Source of the DNA: Poronia punctata
Lineage: Eukaryota; Ascomycota; Sordariomycetes; Xylariales; Xylariaceae
Direction: 5' to 3'
DNA length: 52,568 nucleotides
NCBI GenBank assembly: GCA_022579005.1
Contig: MU401489.1
Location: 203,016-255,583, forward strand
The notes below the pieces were generated by a model, which made no database searches, was not told the DNA's origin, and saw nothing but the letters and a program-made list of their open reading frames with translations. A program made the position numbers and the translations under genes. Shown piece by piece: positions 10,935-22,577 of the stretch (positions within the stretch are counted from its first letter, which is position 1; every line of letters begins with the position of its first letter).

Positions 10935-12167
10935 TTACGCATTCGCTTTCCAGGCCTTGATGAAGCCATCCTCGCCAGCACTGAATACCATCTGCGCGTC
11001 ATCATAGAAGCAGAAACTACGGACAATCTCTCCCGAATGGGCCCCTGGCAGTCCGACGCTATTCCCCCGGTCCAGAGCCCAATTCTCGCCTTTGGTCAGA
11101 TGGATCAACTCGAACGCTTGTTGTCTGTGTATGGTTAGTAGTTACCATGGATTGAGGACGCCTTCATTACTTACTCGTGAGCACCGGCACCTATCACGGC
11201 GCCAGCGCCATTCGCCTTGGGAAAAATATTTGCGACATATTGACAACCGAGGACCCCTCTCATGTCCCCGAAATCAGTCGTCGCGGCGCCCTTTTCGTAA
11301 CCCTCGGCCATGTCATACAAGGCCAATCTCTCATCATGTGAGAGGGCGTACACCTCGGTGTCGTTCAGGAAAGCTGCGTGGTGTATGGAAGAGTCATGAT
11401 TGAAAGTTTGAATGACGACCTCATCTTCATCTGTTATCTTGGTGTCGCAGATATTTACAAGACCGTCTGTCGACCCTGATAACAGAATGGTCGGATCACT
11501 AGGGTGGAAATTCAACTGCAACTTGTTAATAATGACGGCGGCGAGCCTGTTATAGGGTCACGCACCTCCGTTACATCGTCGCTATGGACTTCTTTATAGT
11601 GCAATTTCGGAGCCGCTACTGAACGTATGTCCCTAGGCACTTATGAGATCCCCAAACTCTATCCACGCCGCTTGGATGACTTACCATATTATGATGGAGG
11701 CTTGATGATTTTGTAGCTCAGTGCCCGCCGCGACTGAGAATCCCGGATTGGAGCAGGCTACGGATAAGACGGGTACATTGCCTTCTGGGAGGCTGTTAGT
11801 AGTGGTCCGCGTAAGGCAACAGTTGGAACTGAAGATGATAGGGGCACATTGGCCTACCAGTTGTAAATCTGAGAACCTCAGCTTGGCGCACATCTCGCCT
11901 CAAATCCCACATAGAGATGGAGCCATTCTCCCCAGCCGTACATACGACCGAATTATCCGGGTCAAAGACTCTTGCACAGGTGATGTTGCCGTGATTTGTG
12001 ACGAGATCTACAGTTGGCCCAGTCTTGAGGCTTAGTGGGTTGAATAGTGACAGCTTCTGATCTGACGAAATGGTGGCGGGGCCAGAAGTGAAGGGGAGAA
12101 TATCTAGCACATATACCTCCTCTCTTGTAGGTATTCTGTAGCCATCTATGCACGCAAGAGGATACAT
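10935..12167 (-). CDS. WD40-repeat protein, WDR89-like
   Basis: Five exons give 335 aa: 12167-11858, 11784-11685, 11632-11566, 11515-11175 and 11124-10935. Introns are 50-73 nt, and intron 4 has a perfect TACTAAC. All phases fit, and joining restores the sequence I-I-I-W-D-I-R across intron 2. Strands typical of WD blades are visible: G-S-I-S-M-W-D-L-R, S-I-I-I-W-D, L-L-S-G-S-T-D-G-L-V-N-I-C-D, and F-S-A-G-E-D-G-F-I-K-A-W-K at the C-terminus. The H-S-D-D-V-T-E-L-N-F-H-P stretch and overall size suit WDR89, a single-propeller protein of poorly known function. It is likely a protein-interaction scaffold. The gene converges on FRG1 with 40 bp between stops, so the 3' UTRs very probably overlap. 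Confidence 0.82.
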
Positions 12168-12908
12168 TTTTTTTCTCGGTCTTGCGAACCTCCAAATAAC
12201 ACGTCTTTAAAAGTGTTGCGCCGAGTCGTCAATATTGTGTAACCATTAATTAAAATGGTCGTGGACTCTGACCTCGTGTAAGTTTTATTCGAGCGCAATA
12301 CAGGAAAACGCAAACATTTGTTGGCCCAAGAGGATGGAAGCCTTTATTCCTAAAATGGTATAGTGTACTCTTTTGTACGTTACTACGTGTACCTACAGCA
12401 GAGATACATACCTACCAAAGCCTTGTGTGATTCTTCTTTCTTGAGGGTATTATTAATCCTGATAAAGAATACATATTGAGGTATGTTTTATTCTAGTTAT
12501 TAATTTCCTTTAAGAGCGTAATCATCAGTCTTTTTGCTTGTCAATTCCCATCATTCAGAACACACATCTGGGGGTCTAGATAGGTGCCTGGACGCCTGGA
12601 GTGATACCGGTAGTGGTGTATAGTGGGGCTTTGTTTCAATTAGGTAAGAACTGGGTCAGGGGCTGTCACTGTTTTAAGCTTGACGTCGCGTTTAGACGGT
12701 TTAGCCGATATGGACAGCTTACAAGTTTACAACAGCTTATATCGAAAACACATGCAACCGGAGGATCTCCTCTATTAACCTCCCACTCGCACACTCGGAC
12801 TTCCTTGTCTGTCAGCTGCTATCCTCCTTGTTTTATATCCTGAACTCTTCAGGAGACCATGATATCACTACAGTTCTTTATATCTTGCTCATAGCAGATC
12901 CTTTGAAA
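12168..12908. other. Divergent spacer, WDR89-like / HRD3
   Basis: These 741 bases lie between two divergent start codons and should contain both promoters. One TACGTGTA copy lies at 12384. I see no gene. Confidence 0.45.
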
Positions 12909-15694
12909 ATGAGGTGGTGGTTGCTCTCGACTTTCCGTAAGTCGTGCATCCGATTCCGACGGGTTCCCGCTACTGTCGCAAGACTAGGCCACTGACGATC
13001 TGCTTCTTTCAAGTGTTATTACAGGTAATAGCGCTCGTCTGCGCTACCGAACAGAAGGTCTTAACCAAAGATGACAACGATGCGCACGCCACGAAACCCG
13101 AGCCTGCCGGCGAAACCGATGTTGCATCGAGTGAGCAACATGCTTGGACTCCCTACCAAAATGGTATGCTATGATGTTCTCGGAGAATAGGGTATTACGG
13201 GCTCTAGAACTGACTGGAATAGGATGGGAACTCGTCAACGAGGCGATGGCGGAATTGCGCAAAATAAAACCGACCACTCACCGACGGCCCAAGAAGCAAA
13301 CGGGCTTCTTCACAACTATCCTACAGCATGCCTTGAAGGCGCTGCCCAGCTTGCGCGCGACCGCTCCACCTGGTCATGACCATGCCCAACCCGCCGCAAC
13401 TGGTCCTCTCCTCGACGGAGTGAAGTTGCTCCAGCAAGCAGCCGACCAAAACAATACAGACGCCCTTTATTTATTAGGGCAATTCAACTTCTACGGGAAC
13501 TATTCTTATCCTAGGAACTTCAAGACGGCCTTCAACTACTATTATAGGCTAGCGTCTCAGCACGGAAACAGCTCTGCGCAGTATATGGTCGGTCTCATGT
13601 ACGCCACTGGCGTCGGGGATGCGGTGGAACAAGATCTGGCAAAGGCTCTCCTCTACCATACGTTTGCTGCAGACCAGGGACACACAAGGGCAGAAATGAC
13701 CGTGGCCGCCCGGCACATGAATGGAATCGGCGTGCCGAAGAACTGCGAGATAGCCAGCAAATATTACAAGAGGGTGGCTGACAAGGCTATGGCATGGTTT
13801 CGGTCGGGTCCGCCCGGCGGTATGACGATCATCCCGGAAGCATATCGACTCTCGGACGAAGTAGGCGGTGTCTACGGCGAAGGTGCAAGCGTGGTAAGCT
13901 CGGGGATTAACGCCCTCAAGGCAAGTCCTAGTTCGGACACCTACGCCTCCATCGACGATGTGATTGAATATCTCGACTTGATGTCCCAGAAAGGCGATTT
14001 CAAGGCTTCCTTTAATCTTGGAAGACTGTATTATGAAGGCCAGCGAGGCTTGGAGAGAAACGTAGAGCTCGCCCGGCGGTATTTTCTAAGCGTCACCACC
14101 AAGTACTGGCGCACTAAAGATGGCCGAACCGTTGATGGTGCGAAACCACAGCTCGAAAAGATTGCGAGCAAAGCCGCTGGGTATATTGGTCGCATGTGGC
14201 TACGTGGCGAGGGCGTCGGCCAAGACTTCAAGACAGCTCAGAGATGGTTCGAGAGGGGTATCAAGCATGGAGACTCGCAGTCCCAGTGGGGGCTCGGCCT
14301 CATGTATCTCCATGGCTATGGAGTGCCAAAAAACATTCCAAAAGCGCTGGAGCTGTTTAAAGCCTCGGCGGATCAGGATTTCAGCCTGTCTCACGTGGCA
14401 CTCGGAGCTCTTCATTTAGACCAGGGCCAGCCTAATGATCTGAAGGTGGCTAGTCAATACTTCGAAGCTGCCGCCCGGTGGTACAACCTCGAGGCGCAGT
14501 ACTACCTTGCCGAGATGATCCACCATGGGGTCGGGCGAGACAAGACGTGTAATGCAGCCATGCAGTACTATAAGAACGTGGCTGAGCGCTCAGAGCCGCT
14601 GGTATCGTCGTGGACAGAGGCCAACCAGGCCTACGAGGACGGCGATCTAGAGCTTGCCTTCCTCGGCTATCTCATGGCCGCTGAGCAGGGGTACGAGAAA
14701 GCACAGAACAACGTGGCATTCCTACTTGACCCCACACACTCGGTGTTCGCTCTGCCGGATTGGTTGAGACGGCAGGCTTCTAAGCCACGTCTCCTTCAAA
14801 ACTCGGCGCTTGCGCTGATCTACTGGACGAGATCCGCTATCCAGGGCAATATCGACGCCATGGTCAAGATGGGCGACTACTATCTTAAGGGGATAGGGAC
14901 CGAAGTTGGGTGGGAGAAGGCAGCGCAGTGCTATACGGGAGCCTCAGAGTACTTCCAGAGCGCACAAGCGTTATATAATCTTGGATGGATGCATGAGAAC
15001 GGAGTCGGGCTCACGCAGGATTTCCATCTTGCCAAACGTTATTATGACCAAGCTCTGGAGACGAACGAAGAGGCTTATCTACCTGTGACCCTTAGCCTCT
15101 TGAAGTTGCGGGTGCGAAGTGCGTGGAACACGTTTACTCATGGCCGGGTCAACTCTATACAAGATGAGCCAGGTAGGTCTTACGCCGAACAACGACATGC
15201 ATGAACCCCCCATTGTTAGCTGACACGACACCATAGCACCGACCAAAGACTGGTCTTTGAAGGAGTGGATCCAGAACTTTCTACAAGACGAGAACGCATA
15301 CTACGAAGATGCATACGAAGATTACTACGACGACACGATTACCGGGAGCGATGGGGAACCAATGGGAGATGAGCTGGATGACGAACTTGATGGTTTAATT
15401 GACAGCTTGCTAATCCTGTCCCTCGTGGGCTCTATCATGTTCTTGGTGTGGTACCGCGCGCAAAGAATGCAGGCCCATAGGCAAGCTCAGGAGAACCATA
15501 GGCAAGCTCAGGAGAACGCTGCCCTGCAGCAAATGCAGCAACTGCAGCAGCAACAACAACAACAGCACCAAGCCGGGGGTATAGGCGGGATGCCTGGCGC
15601 GGTCCCACCAGGACAACAGCGTCCGGGGCAGCCTTTTCCACCCATGGGTGGCGACAACTTTGTTCCTTGGGGAGTAGGTGGTGTTGGCCATTGA
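12909..15694 (+). CDS. HRD3: Hrd3/SEL1L-type ERAD membrane protein
   Basis: Four exons give 861 aa: 12909-12936, 13014-13163, 13223-15172 and 15237-15694. The short first exon joins exon 2 to make a clear signal peptide (M-R-W-W-L-L-S-T-F-L-L-L-Q-V-I-A-L-V-C-A). The luminal part carries many Sel1-like repeats (A-x-x-x-x-G-x-x-Y-x-x-G-x-G-V-x-x-D-x-x-x-A). After an acidic, Tyr-rich stretch comes one transmembrane helix (about 764-782) and a Gln/Pro/Gly-rich cytosolic tail. This matches yeast Hrd3 (833 aa), which recruits misfolded glycoproteins and stabilises the Hrd1 ubiquitin ligase in ER-associated degradation. The tail holds an exact 21-nt tandem duplication (15476-15517) coding for H-R-Q-A-Q-E-N twice. 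Intron 2 is 59 nt with a CTGAC branch site. Confidence 0.92.
15476..15517 (+). repeat. 21-nt tandem duplication in HRD3 tail
   Basis: The unit CATAGGCAAGCTCAGGAGAA(C) occurs twice in direct succession and keeps the frame, doubling seven residues in the Gln-rich cytosolic tail of Hrd3. The copies are identical, suggesting recent slippage. Confidence 0.85.
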
Positions 15695-16913
15695 AAAAAT
15701 GACTTATATTTTAGCGGGTGAGATGGATATGGAAGGTTTCTCTGTATATACCTACATTATCATGAATTACTTATTCCCCTAGGGGGTGTGTAGATGATAG
15801 AACACGTTACGCAAACCTACAACTAGGCAGTTACAAGTCTGAGCGGTCTTACACAAAGTGAAACAAGGGGGGAGGGTAAAAAGCCTCGCCCCCCGGTCCC
15901 GACTTATTAGCTGTTACATAATACGTATTCGCGACAAATGTCTCCTCGAGTGTAGTCTTTTTACAAGGACTTACTAGTGTAGGCCGAAAACATGAGTGCA
16001 GGACAAAGACAAAGACTTTAAACATACTTGAACGTCTTAACCTAAGGCCCAACTTTCTCTACAACAGAACTCTTTTATTATAGGCAGTGCAGGTAATGTG
16101 GCTTTAGATAGTAGCTTCGAGTACGTTTGGTTAAATGTGTCTTTATGGGGAAAGAAGCCGCCTGCAACTTCCTGATCCAGGGTGCTCAATGTGAAACATG
16201 CTATTTGATTGGGTCAGGAACAGGTTACCCTGGATGCCTAAGGTGTTAACCTCGTCTCTGTCTAGGTACTCGTAGGTTATAACACAATGGAATGGACACT
16301 TTGAACTTTCCCCTGCCCAACCTACGATACATACCTTAGCAAATATAAGTCGGAATCCTATTTATTGGATTGTCGGTGCGGATCGATCTTGTTAAGTCTA
16401 TATCATCCTTGCCGGTTTTTTGTCCTGCTCTGATAGTTCCGGCCTAAATCATCTACCTACCGACTCAGTAAATTCATACTCGGTCGCGGTTGCTCGGTCG
16501 ACAACTACCTACTAGCACTCCAAGCGATAGTAGGTACGACATATTGTACTGCCTACCAAAAGAACCTTTTAGCAACCCTCAATCAAACAACAAGATTATC
16601 AGTTGAGTTGACCAACGACATTTCATTTTCTAGCTTTGAGCGATCGAAACGAGAAACGCTCCCGTCTCGTCTGGCCTGAATACCTACCCTACCTTACCTA
16701 ACCGTGGTGTGAGGATAAGAGTCAGTGGGGGTTTCGGATCGTTCTTTTTTTGTTACTCTTATCAACCTGGCCGCGTGTCGTCGCCACCACCACCCCATCC
16801 ATCCATCCGGATACATAACCTACTTCCCATCGCCCATTTGAAAGCTATCCATCTATCTTACTTCATTGCGAAAACGACCAAAAGTGGTATTGCGACTTTT
16901 TAACTTGGGCAAT
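15695..16913. other. Spacer, HRD3 3' / RCR-like 5'
   Basis: About 1.2 kb between two plus-strand genes. I see no gene. A TACTCGTA copy is at 16267, and a CT-rich, ACCTA-rich leader precedes the next start. Confidence 0.45.
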
Positions 16914-17568
16914 ATGTCCGCTTTTGCACGGCGACAGTACGTCGAGGAGGATGGTCAAGACGTTTGGTTCTGGTACACAACGGTACGTTTCTATCCATCC
17001 ACCCATTTTCATTTCTTCGCCCTTTTGTCGAAGAAACGAACTGACGAGTTTGATAACAGCCCGGCATCATCATTAAATATGTCGTCTTCCTCTCCATTCT
17101 GCTGCTACTACTAGTCTGGATCGTTGGCGGCCGTGTGCATGCGAAGAGACGATTGATTAGGGGACAGAAACCAATGGCCTATCATGCTGTAAGTTTACCT
17201 TTTTCGGTCCATCCCCCCCTATCTTTCTCCCGACTAAACCCTCCCTTCTTCCTCAGTGGCTCCTCTCTCGTCGCGAACGCGCACAGGTCGACCCCACCTA
17301 CCGCTGGCCACAACCCACTTACTACGCCGTCTATCGCCCCGCGAACACGAATGCGAATCCGCACGATGGAACGGCCGAATACTACGGTATGCACTCGATG
17401 CCACCGCCACCCATGTACGACCCCAATAGACCTCCGGTTTACGAGGGCCCGTCTGCGCCTGCTCCTGCTGCTGCTTCCGGGACTTCGAAAGTCGATCCAA
17501 GGCAAGGCGAGGTGGTCCATGACGAGTATGCGCCGCCGCCCGGACCACCGCCTTCTTCGCACAGATAG
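16914..17568 (+). CDS. Rcr1/Rcr2-like single-pass PPxY protein
   Basis: Three exons give 169 aa: 16914-16982, 17060-17188 and 17257-17568. Donors are GTACGT and GTAAGT, and both introns are phase 0. A short N-terminal segment ends in W-F-W-Y-T-T, followed by one membrane helix (about residues 26-46) and the basic stretch H-A-K-R-R-L-I-R-G. A cytosolic Pro/Tyr-rich tail follows, with P-P-M-Y (117-120) and P-P-V-Y (125-128). This is the layout of the Rcr family (chitin synthesis regulation, resistance to Congo red). Yeast Rcr1/2 use PPxY motifs to bind the Rsp5 ubiquitin ligase and steer membrane-protein sorting between endosome, vacuole and plasma membrane. The role here is inferred from that family. 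Confidence 0.83.
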
Positions 17569-18278
17569 GTGAGGAAAAGGCTAGGGGATAGAAAGCGCCA
17601 TGTTCTGGTGAAAAGGCAACAGATAAGATAGCTTCCCGGGAGGGGGTTACATAATGCACGCAAAGGATCGAAGAGATGATGGAATGAATGATGGGTATAT
17701 GGATACTCACTCGCCCCTGGATGGCTGTGTCGGGATTCTTGAGCGACATCCCACATATGGTTGGCACTACACTTTTACCGTGGATCGGAAGTACGAGGAA
17801 GTAAATTGTACGATGAGTGGGGAAATGACCTTGGGTTCCCTTCACCACAGCCTATCTTCCATACTACGAAACGGTGGATGCGACTCAGGAAAACATGGTT
17901 CCGTTTTTGGCACAAGACGTATTATTAGAAGGCGTAGCGATAAATGATGTATGAAATTATATTGTTATCTTAATCCAAGGCCTGAACCCTACCGGCCCAG
18001 TGTGTTAACCTTGATGCAATACCCTATGTAAAACCTTGGAAGCAGTTCCGCACTCCAGACCTTGCCCACCTTGCCCACCTTGCCTGCCTGGCAAACGAGA
18101 CCAATTAATTCATACACATATTTGCATGTGTCCATGTATGCGCCTATTCCGATTTGACCGGGTATCAGTTGTATTGAGACGCCCTACGCCTCCCTCAGAT
18201 AAATATGAATAATTATGAGAAAGCAGACCACGAGAACACCGAAACTATTGCGATGCGAATATAGGGGAAAAGGACGCC
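17569..18278. other. Convergent spacer after RCR-like gene
   Basis: About 0.7 kb between convergent genes. A 97-codon ATG frame at 17654-17947 (+) lies here, but it looks like 3' UTR and has no family features. A short TTGCCCACC repeat is near 18061-18082. Confidence 0.4.
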
Positions 18279-19091
18279 TCAGTCCATGTCCATCGCATCC
18301 GAATCACCGACATAAGATGTCTGGTTCTGGAGAAAACTTGTATTTTCGAATCCGTTCATCATAGGATCGTGCTTCAATGGTTGTTGTTGTTGTTGTTCTT
18401 CTTCTTCTTCTTCCTCCCGCTGTTGTTGTTTATCTCTCAGCCGAGCGCGCGCCTCCAATATAGCCTTTCGCACGGAATCGTGTTCGCGGGGAACAGTCAA
18501 GGAAGACGGTTCCGTCTCGCTGTAGAGGACCATTTGCATGTTATGACCGGCTAGTTCGCCGTCTTGGTTTGCGAAGACGGCGGGAGGGATGCGCGACACG
18601 CGGGCGAGATGTTTCTCGATGTCGGGGAGGAAGACTATGCGCTCGCTGCCGCCGTCGCATTCGCTGTCGGATGAGCAGGAGGATAGCTCGGCGTCTAGGT
18701 CGTAGATGTAGACTTTGTGTTTGGTGTCGTCTAGTTGCATTGTGTCGTTTGCATTTTGTGGGGGTGGTGGTGGTAAGGAGGAGGAGGATGATGGTGACGT
18801 TGTTGTTGGGTTGTTGTTGTTTTGGATGGGGACGTATAGTTTGTGACCATTTCTTTCGAGATTGAGCAGACTTAATCGTTTAGAGAGTCGTTCGTTGTCT
18901 TGTGCCGTCTCGGCCTTCCTTTTGCGCATCTTTTGTTGTTGTTGCGGTATGGTGGGGGTGTTGTTGGGGTTGTAATACCCGTTTTGTTGTTGTTGGTGTT
19001 GTTGAAGCATGGGATTCATATGATGACGATGGTGTAAGTCGTAGTGATGGAAAGGTGAATCCACTCGACTATTCTGCCACTGGACATCCAT
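18279..19091 (-). CDS. Hypothetical low-complexity nuclear-type protein
   Basis: A single exon encodes 270 aa from a true ATG at 19091-19089. I do not recognise the family. The N-terminus is His/Gln/Asn-rich. A basic cluster (M-R-K-R-K-A-E, about residues 55-61) could be a nuclear localisation signal, followed by N, T, S and P runs. The one ordered-looking part is near residues 125-185: K-V-Y-I-Y-D-L-D-A-E-L, an acidic Ser cluster, then E-R-I-V-F-L-P-D-I-E-K-H-L-A-R-V-S-R-I-P. A helical R-A-R-L-R-D-K-Q segment and runs of seven Glu and five Gln follow. A disordered regulatory protein is likely. A GT/GA microsatellite lies ~170 bp upstream, in its promoter or leader. Confidence 0.65.
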   Translation of the reverse strand: MDVQWQNSRVDSPFHHYDLHHRHHMNPMLQQHQQQQNGYYNPNNTPTIPQQQQKMRKRKAETAQDNERLSKRLSLLNLERNGHKLYVPIQNNNNPTTTSPSSSSSLPPPPPQNANDTMQLDDTKHKVYIYDLDAELSSCSSDSECDGGSERIVFLPDIEKHLARVSRIPPAVFANQDGELAGHNMQMVLYSETEPSSLTVPREHDSVRKAILEARARLRDKQQQREEEEEEEQQQQQPLKHDPMMNGFENTSFLQNQTSYVGDSDAMDMD

Positions 19092-19260
19092 GACGTCTCT
19101 CTCTCGCGCGTGTGTCTTTTCTTTCCTTTACTCTTGGGTGTTTTGGTTTGAGAAATAGGTAAGTTGATTTTACAAGAGATAGATAGTAAAAGATGGGAGA
19201 ATGAACTTTCGTTATTCTGTCTCTCTTGTAGTAACCGCCTCAAAGAGAGGTAGAGAGAGA

Positions 19261-19295
<35 letters not shown>

Positions 19296-22200
19296 CAGAC
19301 TACGCCAATAACGGTATCCAGTCTTTATCTACGGGGTAGTGAGGTCAATTGCGCGTCACGGCGGAGGCAGACTAGATAGATAATAGGACCCCGAGATAAG
19401 GTTGAATCATGGGGGAAAAAAGAATTGTCGATGTAATTCTTGATCGCGATTTGGGAGCTTGTATGTGAAAGACAAGACGAAAGGGTCTGTCGTAGGACAG
19501 GTCAATTAAGTTAAAAAGGGAAGGGGATTGGTGGTGCGAAAAAGAGGCAGCTATTCGGGATTCCAGAAGGGTCGGCCAGATGCCAATTATAGACCGATCT
19601 ACTTTGTAGTAGAACATTCTACCTATGATGTACCCTTGTCCAGACCTGCATGTCTTGGCATCGCCGCTTTAAAGTGCAGGTACTTCAGCTTCTCTGATTA
19701 TAATGCCTATTCCCTACTTATCTAGCGGGTTACCCTGTAGTTATACGTTTACGATATCGTGGAAAGCAATTTAAACGCGTTCCTGATGGGAATTCGGACT
19801 TTCCTAGAAGGGATAGCTAGGTAGCTACCTTATCTGCCTATTTTCTATATATTCTATGTCCTGTGACGCAATTGCAAGCAGGAAGCATCGTGAGAACTGA
19901 GCCCATCAGGAGCTACTTGGAGGTTATATCATACACACACGTACACGTAGATATGTCTCTGCTAGTGTCGGCAAGTGATCAACAGGAGTATCGGCATTGG
20001 TAATATATTGAAGGGGCCCCATATTTGCAAGTTTGTGTCCGGGCGCGAGCATCTTCTTCTTTCCCTGCCCTTCCCCTGCCTGTCGGGCACCCGCAGTAGT
20101 GTAAGTGTAACTGATGACTAACAGCACTACGTCGTACACAATAGTCTGTCTACGTGTATACGAGTAGTAAGGACACGCAATCTGTGCTAGCTACCTACTT
20201 ACCTACCTAGGAGACTAATAGGCATTGTAAGATAGTAGCCATACGGCGGCTAAAACAAGCCAACCAGGACCTGGTTAATAGACGCGTAGAAGTGTCGATG
20301 ATGAAAAATTGTAACGCATATTTCCGTGACGGAACTGCCCGGTCCGTCCAGTACTTGTACGTACGAGTATGCGTGTATAAAGGATTACCTACTCCAGACC
20401 ATAAAAGCGGCAGCAACGCTAAACCAAACTCATATCCACAGTGAACATATCCGGCTGCAGGGTAATAAAACCCCGCTGGCAGCGATCTCGCAAAGCGTCC
20501 TCAGGGTCTTGCTATCTTGCATCTAGTTACCTAGTTAGTTTATACCCCGCAAAAACGCAACGACACTTTTGGATGGTCAAAGAATGAAATCGACATTCTC
20601 TTGTCGCAACCGGGCCCCTTTCCGGTCTTGTGTACCTGTAAGTTACCTATGTTTCACCATGCCTAATCAGAATTTGGAATCCAACCTAAAAGGCGCGCTG
20701 CTTTTAGTCTGTCTGAGCCTGATCTTCTTCCATTTATTATTGTATGCGTAAAAAGACATCCTCCTTCTACACGTAGACCCTGAAGACTATATCTCGTATG
20801 TTAGGCTAATACAATTTTGTTACGTACACGTGCACACATACGTACGCGTACAACTTGCTCTACGCAGTAATAGGAACCTCTCTCTTGGGTTTACTCCTTT
20901 TTAAACTCTGTATAAGAAATAATCACTAATGCGGTACCATTGCGCGGGGACACGACGAAGAGATCGTGAATAGTTCAATAGAACTATTTCTCAAAGAGTA
21001 TCAAGATGAGGAATGGATCCGCAGTGAGCAGGACAGTGATATATAACCACGCAGTATCTTAGCCATCTCCATCGAGGTCTTCGATAGGTAACCCCCCGCC
21101 TTTCCCCATTGCCCACTTTGTCAGGCATGCGACATGCCATCGATCAAAAATAGCCCTCTAGGTCAGCAAGTCGTCTTGCTGTGACTACGGACTGACGATC
21201 CGGTGTCTTCGAGGCTGAGCAAGCTATCACCAAACTCGCTACCAGCCAGCTCTACAAGTATCCCGAGTAGACATTATATATACATATATGTCAAAGACTC
21301 CCTAGGTTGAGGAAGGGAACTGGCCTTGAGGAAAACTCTCGTTTATCACCCACTTCCCTCCGACTCCACGGGTACATAGCTACATGGTAGGTAGCCACCA
21401 TTACCGAAAATCGGCCATGCCATACCACACGTCCAAAGTAGTATCATGTTACGTGTAAAGCTCCAACCGTTTGAGACTGTGTAGTTCCCAACTGAAAGCA
21501 AAAGCTGGCAAGAATACTAACCCAAATCTATTTATTGCGCAGAGCTCAAGATTAAACCAATCAATCATCGTGACTTATTACCCAACCTAGACCCTGAGGA
21601 GGAGAAGAAGAAGAAGAAGAGGACAAAGTTGCAATGGGATTTTGTCAAGAATGGCATGAGTGGTTTAATTTCCCATACCTTTTTACTTATTCGTATCTTA
21701 AATACCTCAGCTTTGGGAACAACGGATCAAGAGTACAGCTATATACGTGTAAGTCTCTTCCCAAGTACGTGTATGGGATATGGAAGGCAGTGATGTTTTT
21801 CAGCCGGTGAAAAAGTGTGTAAGAGTAATAATAATATGCTTGGGCTTGGGTAAAATCTCCAAATGATCTAACCTTACATGTAGTCCTACCTACCTACACG
21901 TAGACGTACACCTACTTTCCCTACCCGCGCTGCACAATTACGTCGAAGCTTTCGGCTGGATTCTACGTGTTCCAGCCGCAAAACGCGTAAGGTGAGGTTG
22001 TGTAGATTACTACCTAGGTAGTCCAACACTGAATAATTCCAACCTTATACACGTACACATACTACTACTAGTATGCGTGACATGCATTCCAACAGAACCT
22101 ACCTAGGTAGTGTCGAAAATGTCCTATCCAACATGGACACTCTTCAGGAGTAAAGGGACGAATGACAACCGCATATTTCTCCACATGATATCCCATTGTT

Positions 22201-22577
22201 TGAGTTCTGTTGGGGTTGTTACCTGCAATGTACTTACGGCGTGCGTAAAGGCCACAGATGGCATACCACACCATTATAGCAACTAAGTAGGTACCTGTTA
22301 GATGGGGATAGATGGTATAATACAAAACAGCTAGAGCCGCACACCCCCTAGCCCGCTCTCGTATAATTTTTATCCAGTTAATAGATATAACAGAAGAGCG
22401 ATCATGCCAACTGCCTCTCTTTTCCTCATTCTACATTTGACTGCATTCGTTGCTTGCTTGGTCGGCTTGGTCCTTGGCATCTTTAACAACCCGACAAGAT
22501 GACGTCCGACATGACTTTAGTTCCATACAAGGTTTTATGAAGATATATGTTTTAGAAGATGCATGCCACAGTTTATA
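19092..22577. other. Long gene-free region rich in TACNCGTA-type motifs
   Basis: About 3.5 kb with no gene I can support on either strand, the longest such stretch of the window. It carries ten copies of the two recurrent 8-mers between 19942 and 22055, two of them abutting at 20151-20166, together with ACCTAGGT palindromes near 22013 and 22100. A GAA-rich run lies near 21597-21622. An unannotated non-coding transcript cannot be excluded. Confidence 0.45.
19261..19295. repeat. (GT)n(GA)n compound microsatellite
   Basis: Eight GT units are followed by about nine GA units, upstream of the low-complexity protein gene on the minus strand. In that gene's sense it is a (TC)n(AC)n tract about 170 bp before the start codon. 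Confidence 0.9.

Noticed and set aside
15410..15691. Antisense frames over the Gln-rich Hrd3 tail
   Set aside because: These are shadows of CAG/CAA repeats read on the other strand (Leu/Val runs).
17654..17947. 97-codon ATG frame downstream of the Rcr-like gene
   Set aside because: It starts only 85 bp after that gene's stop and looks like 3' UTR. There are no splice signals or family features.
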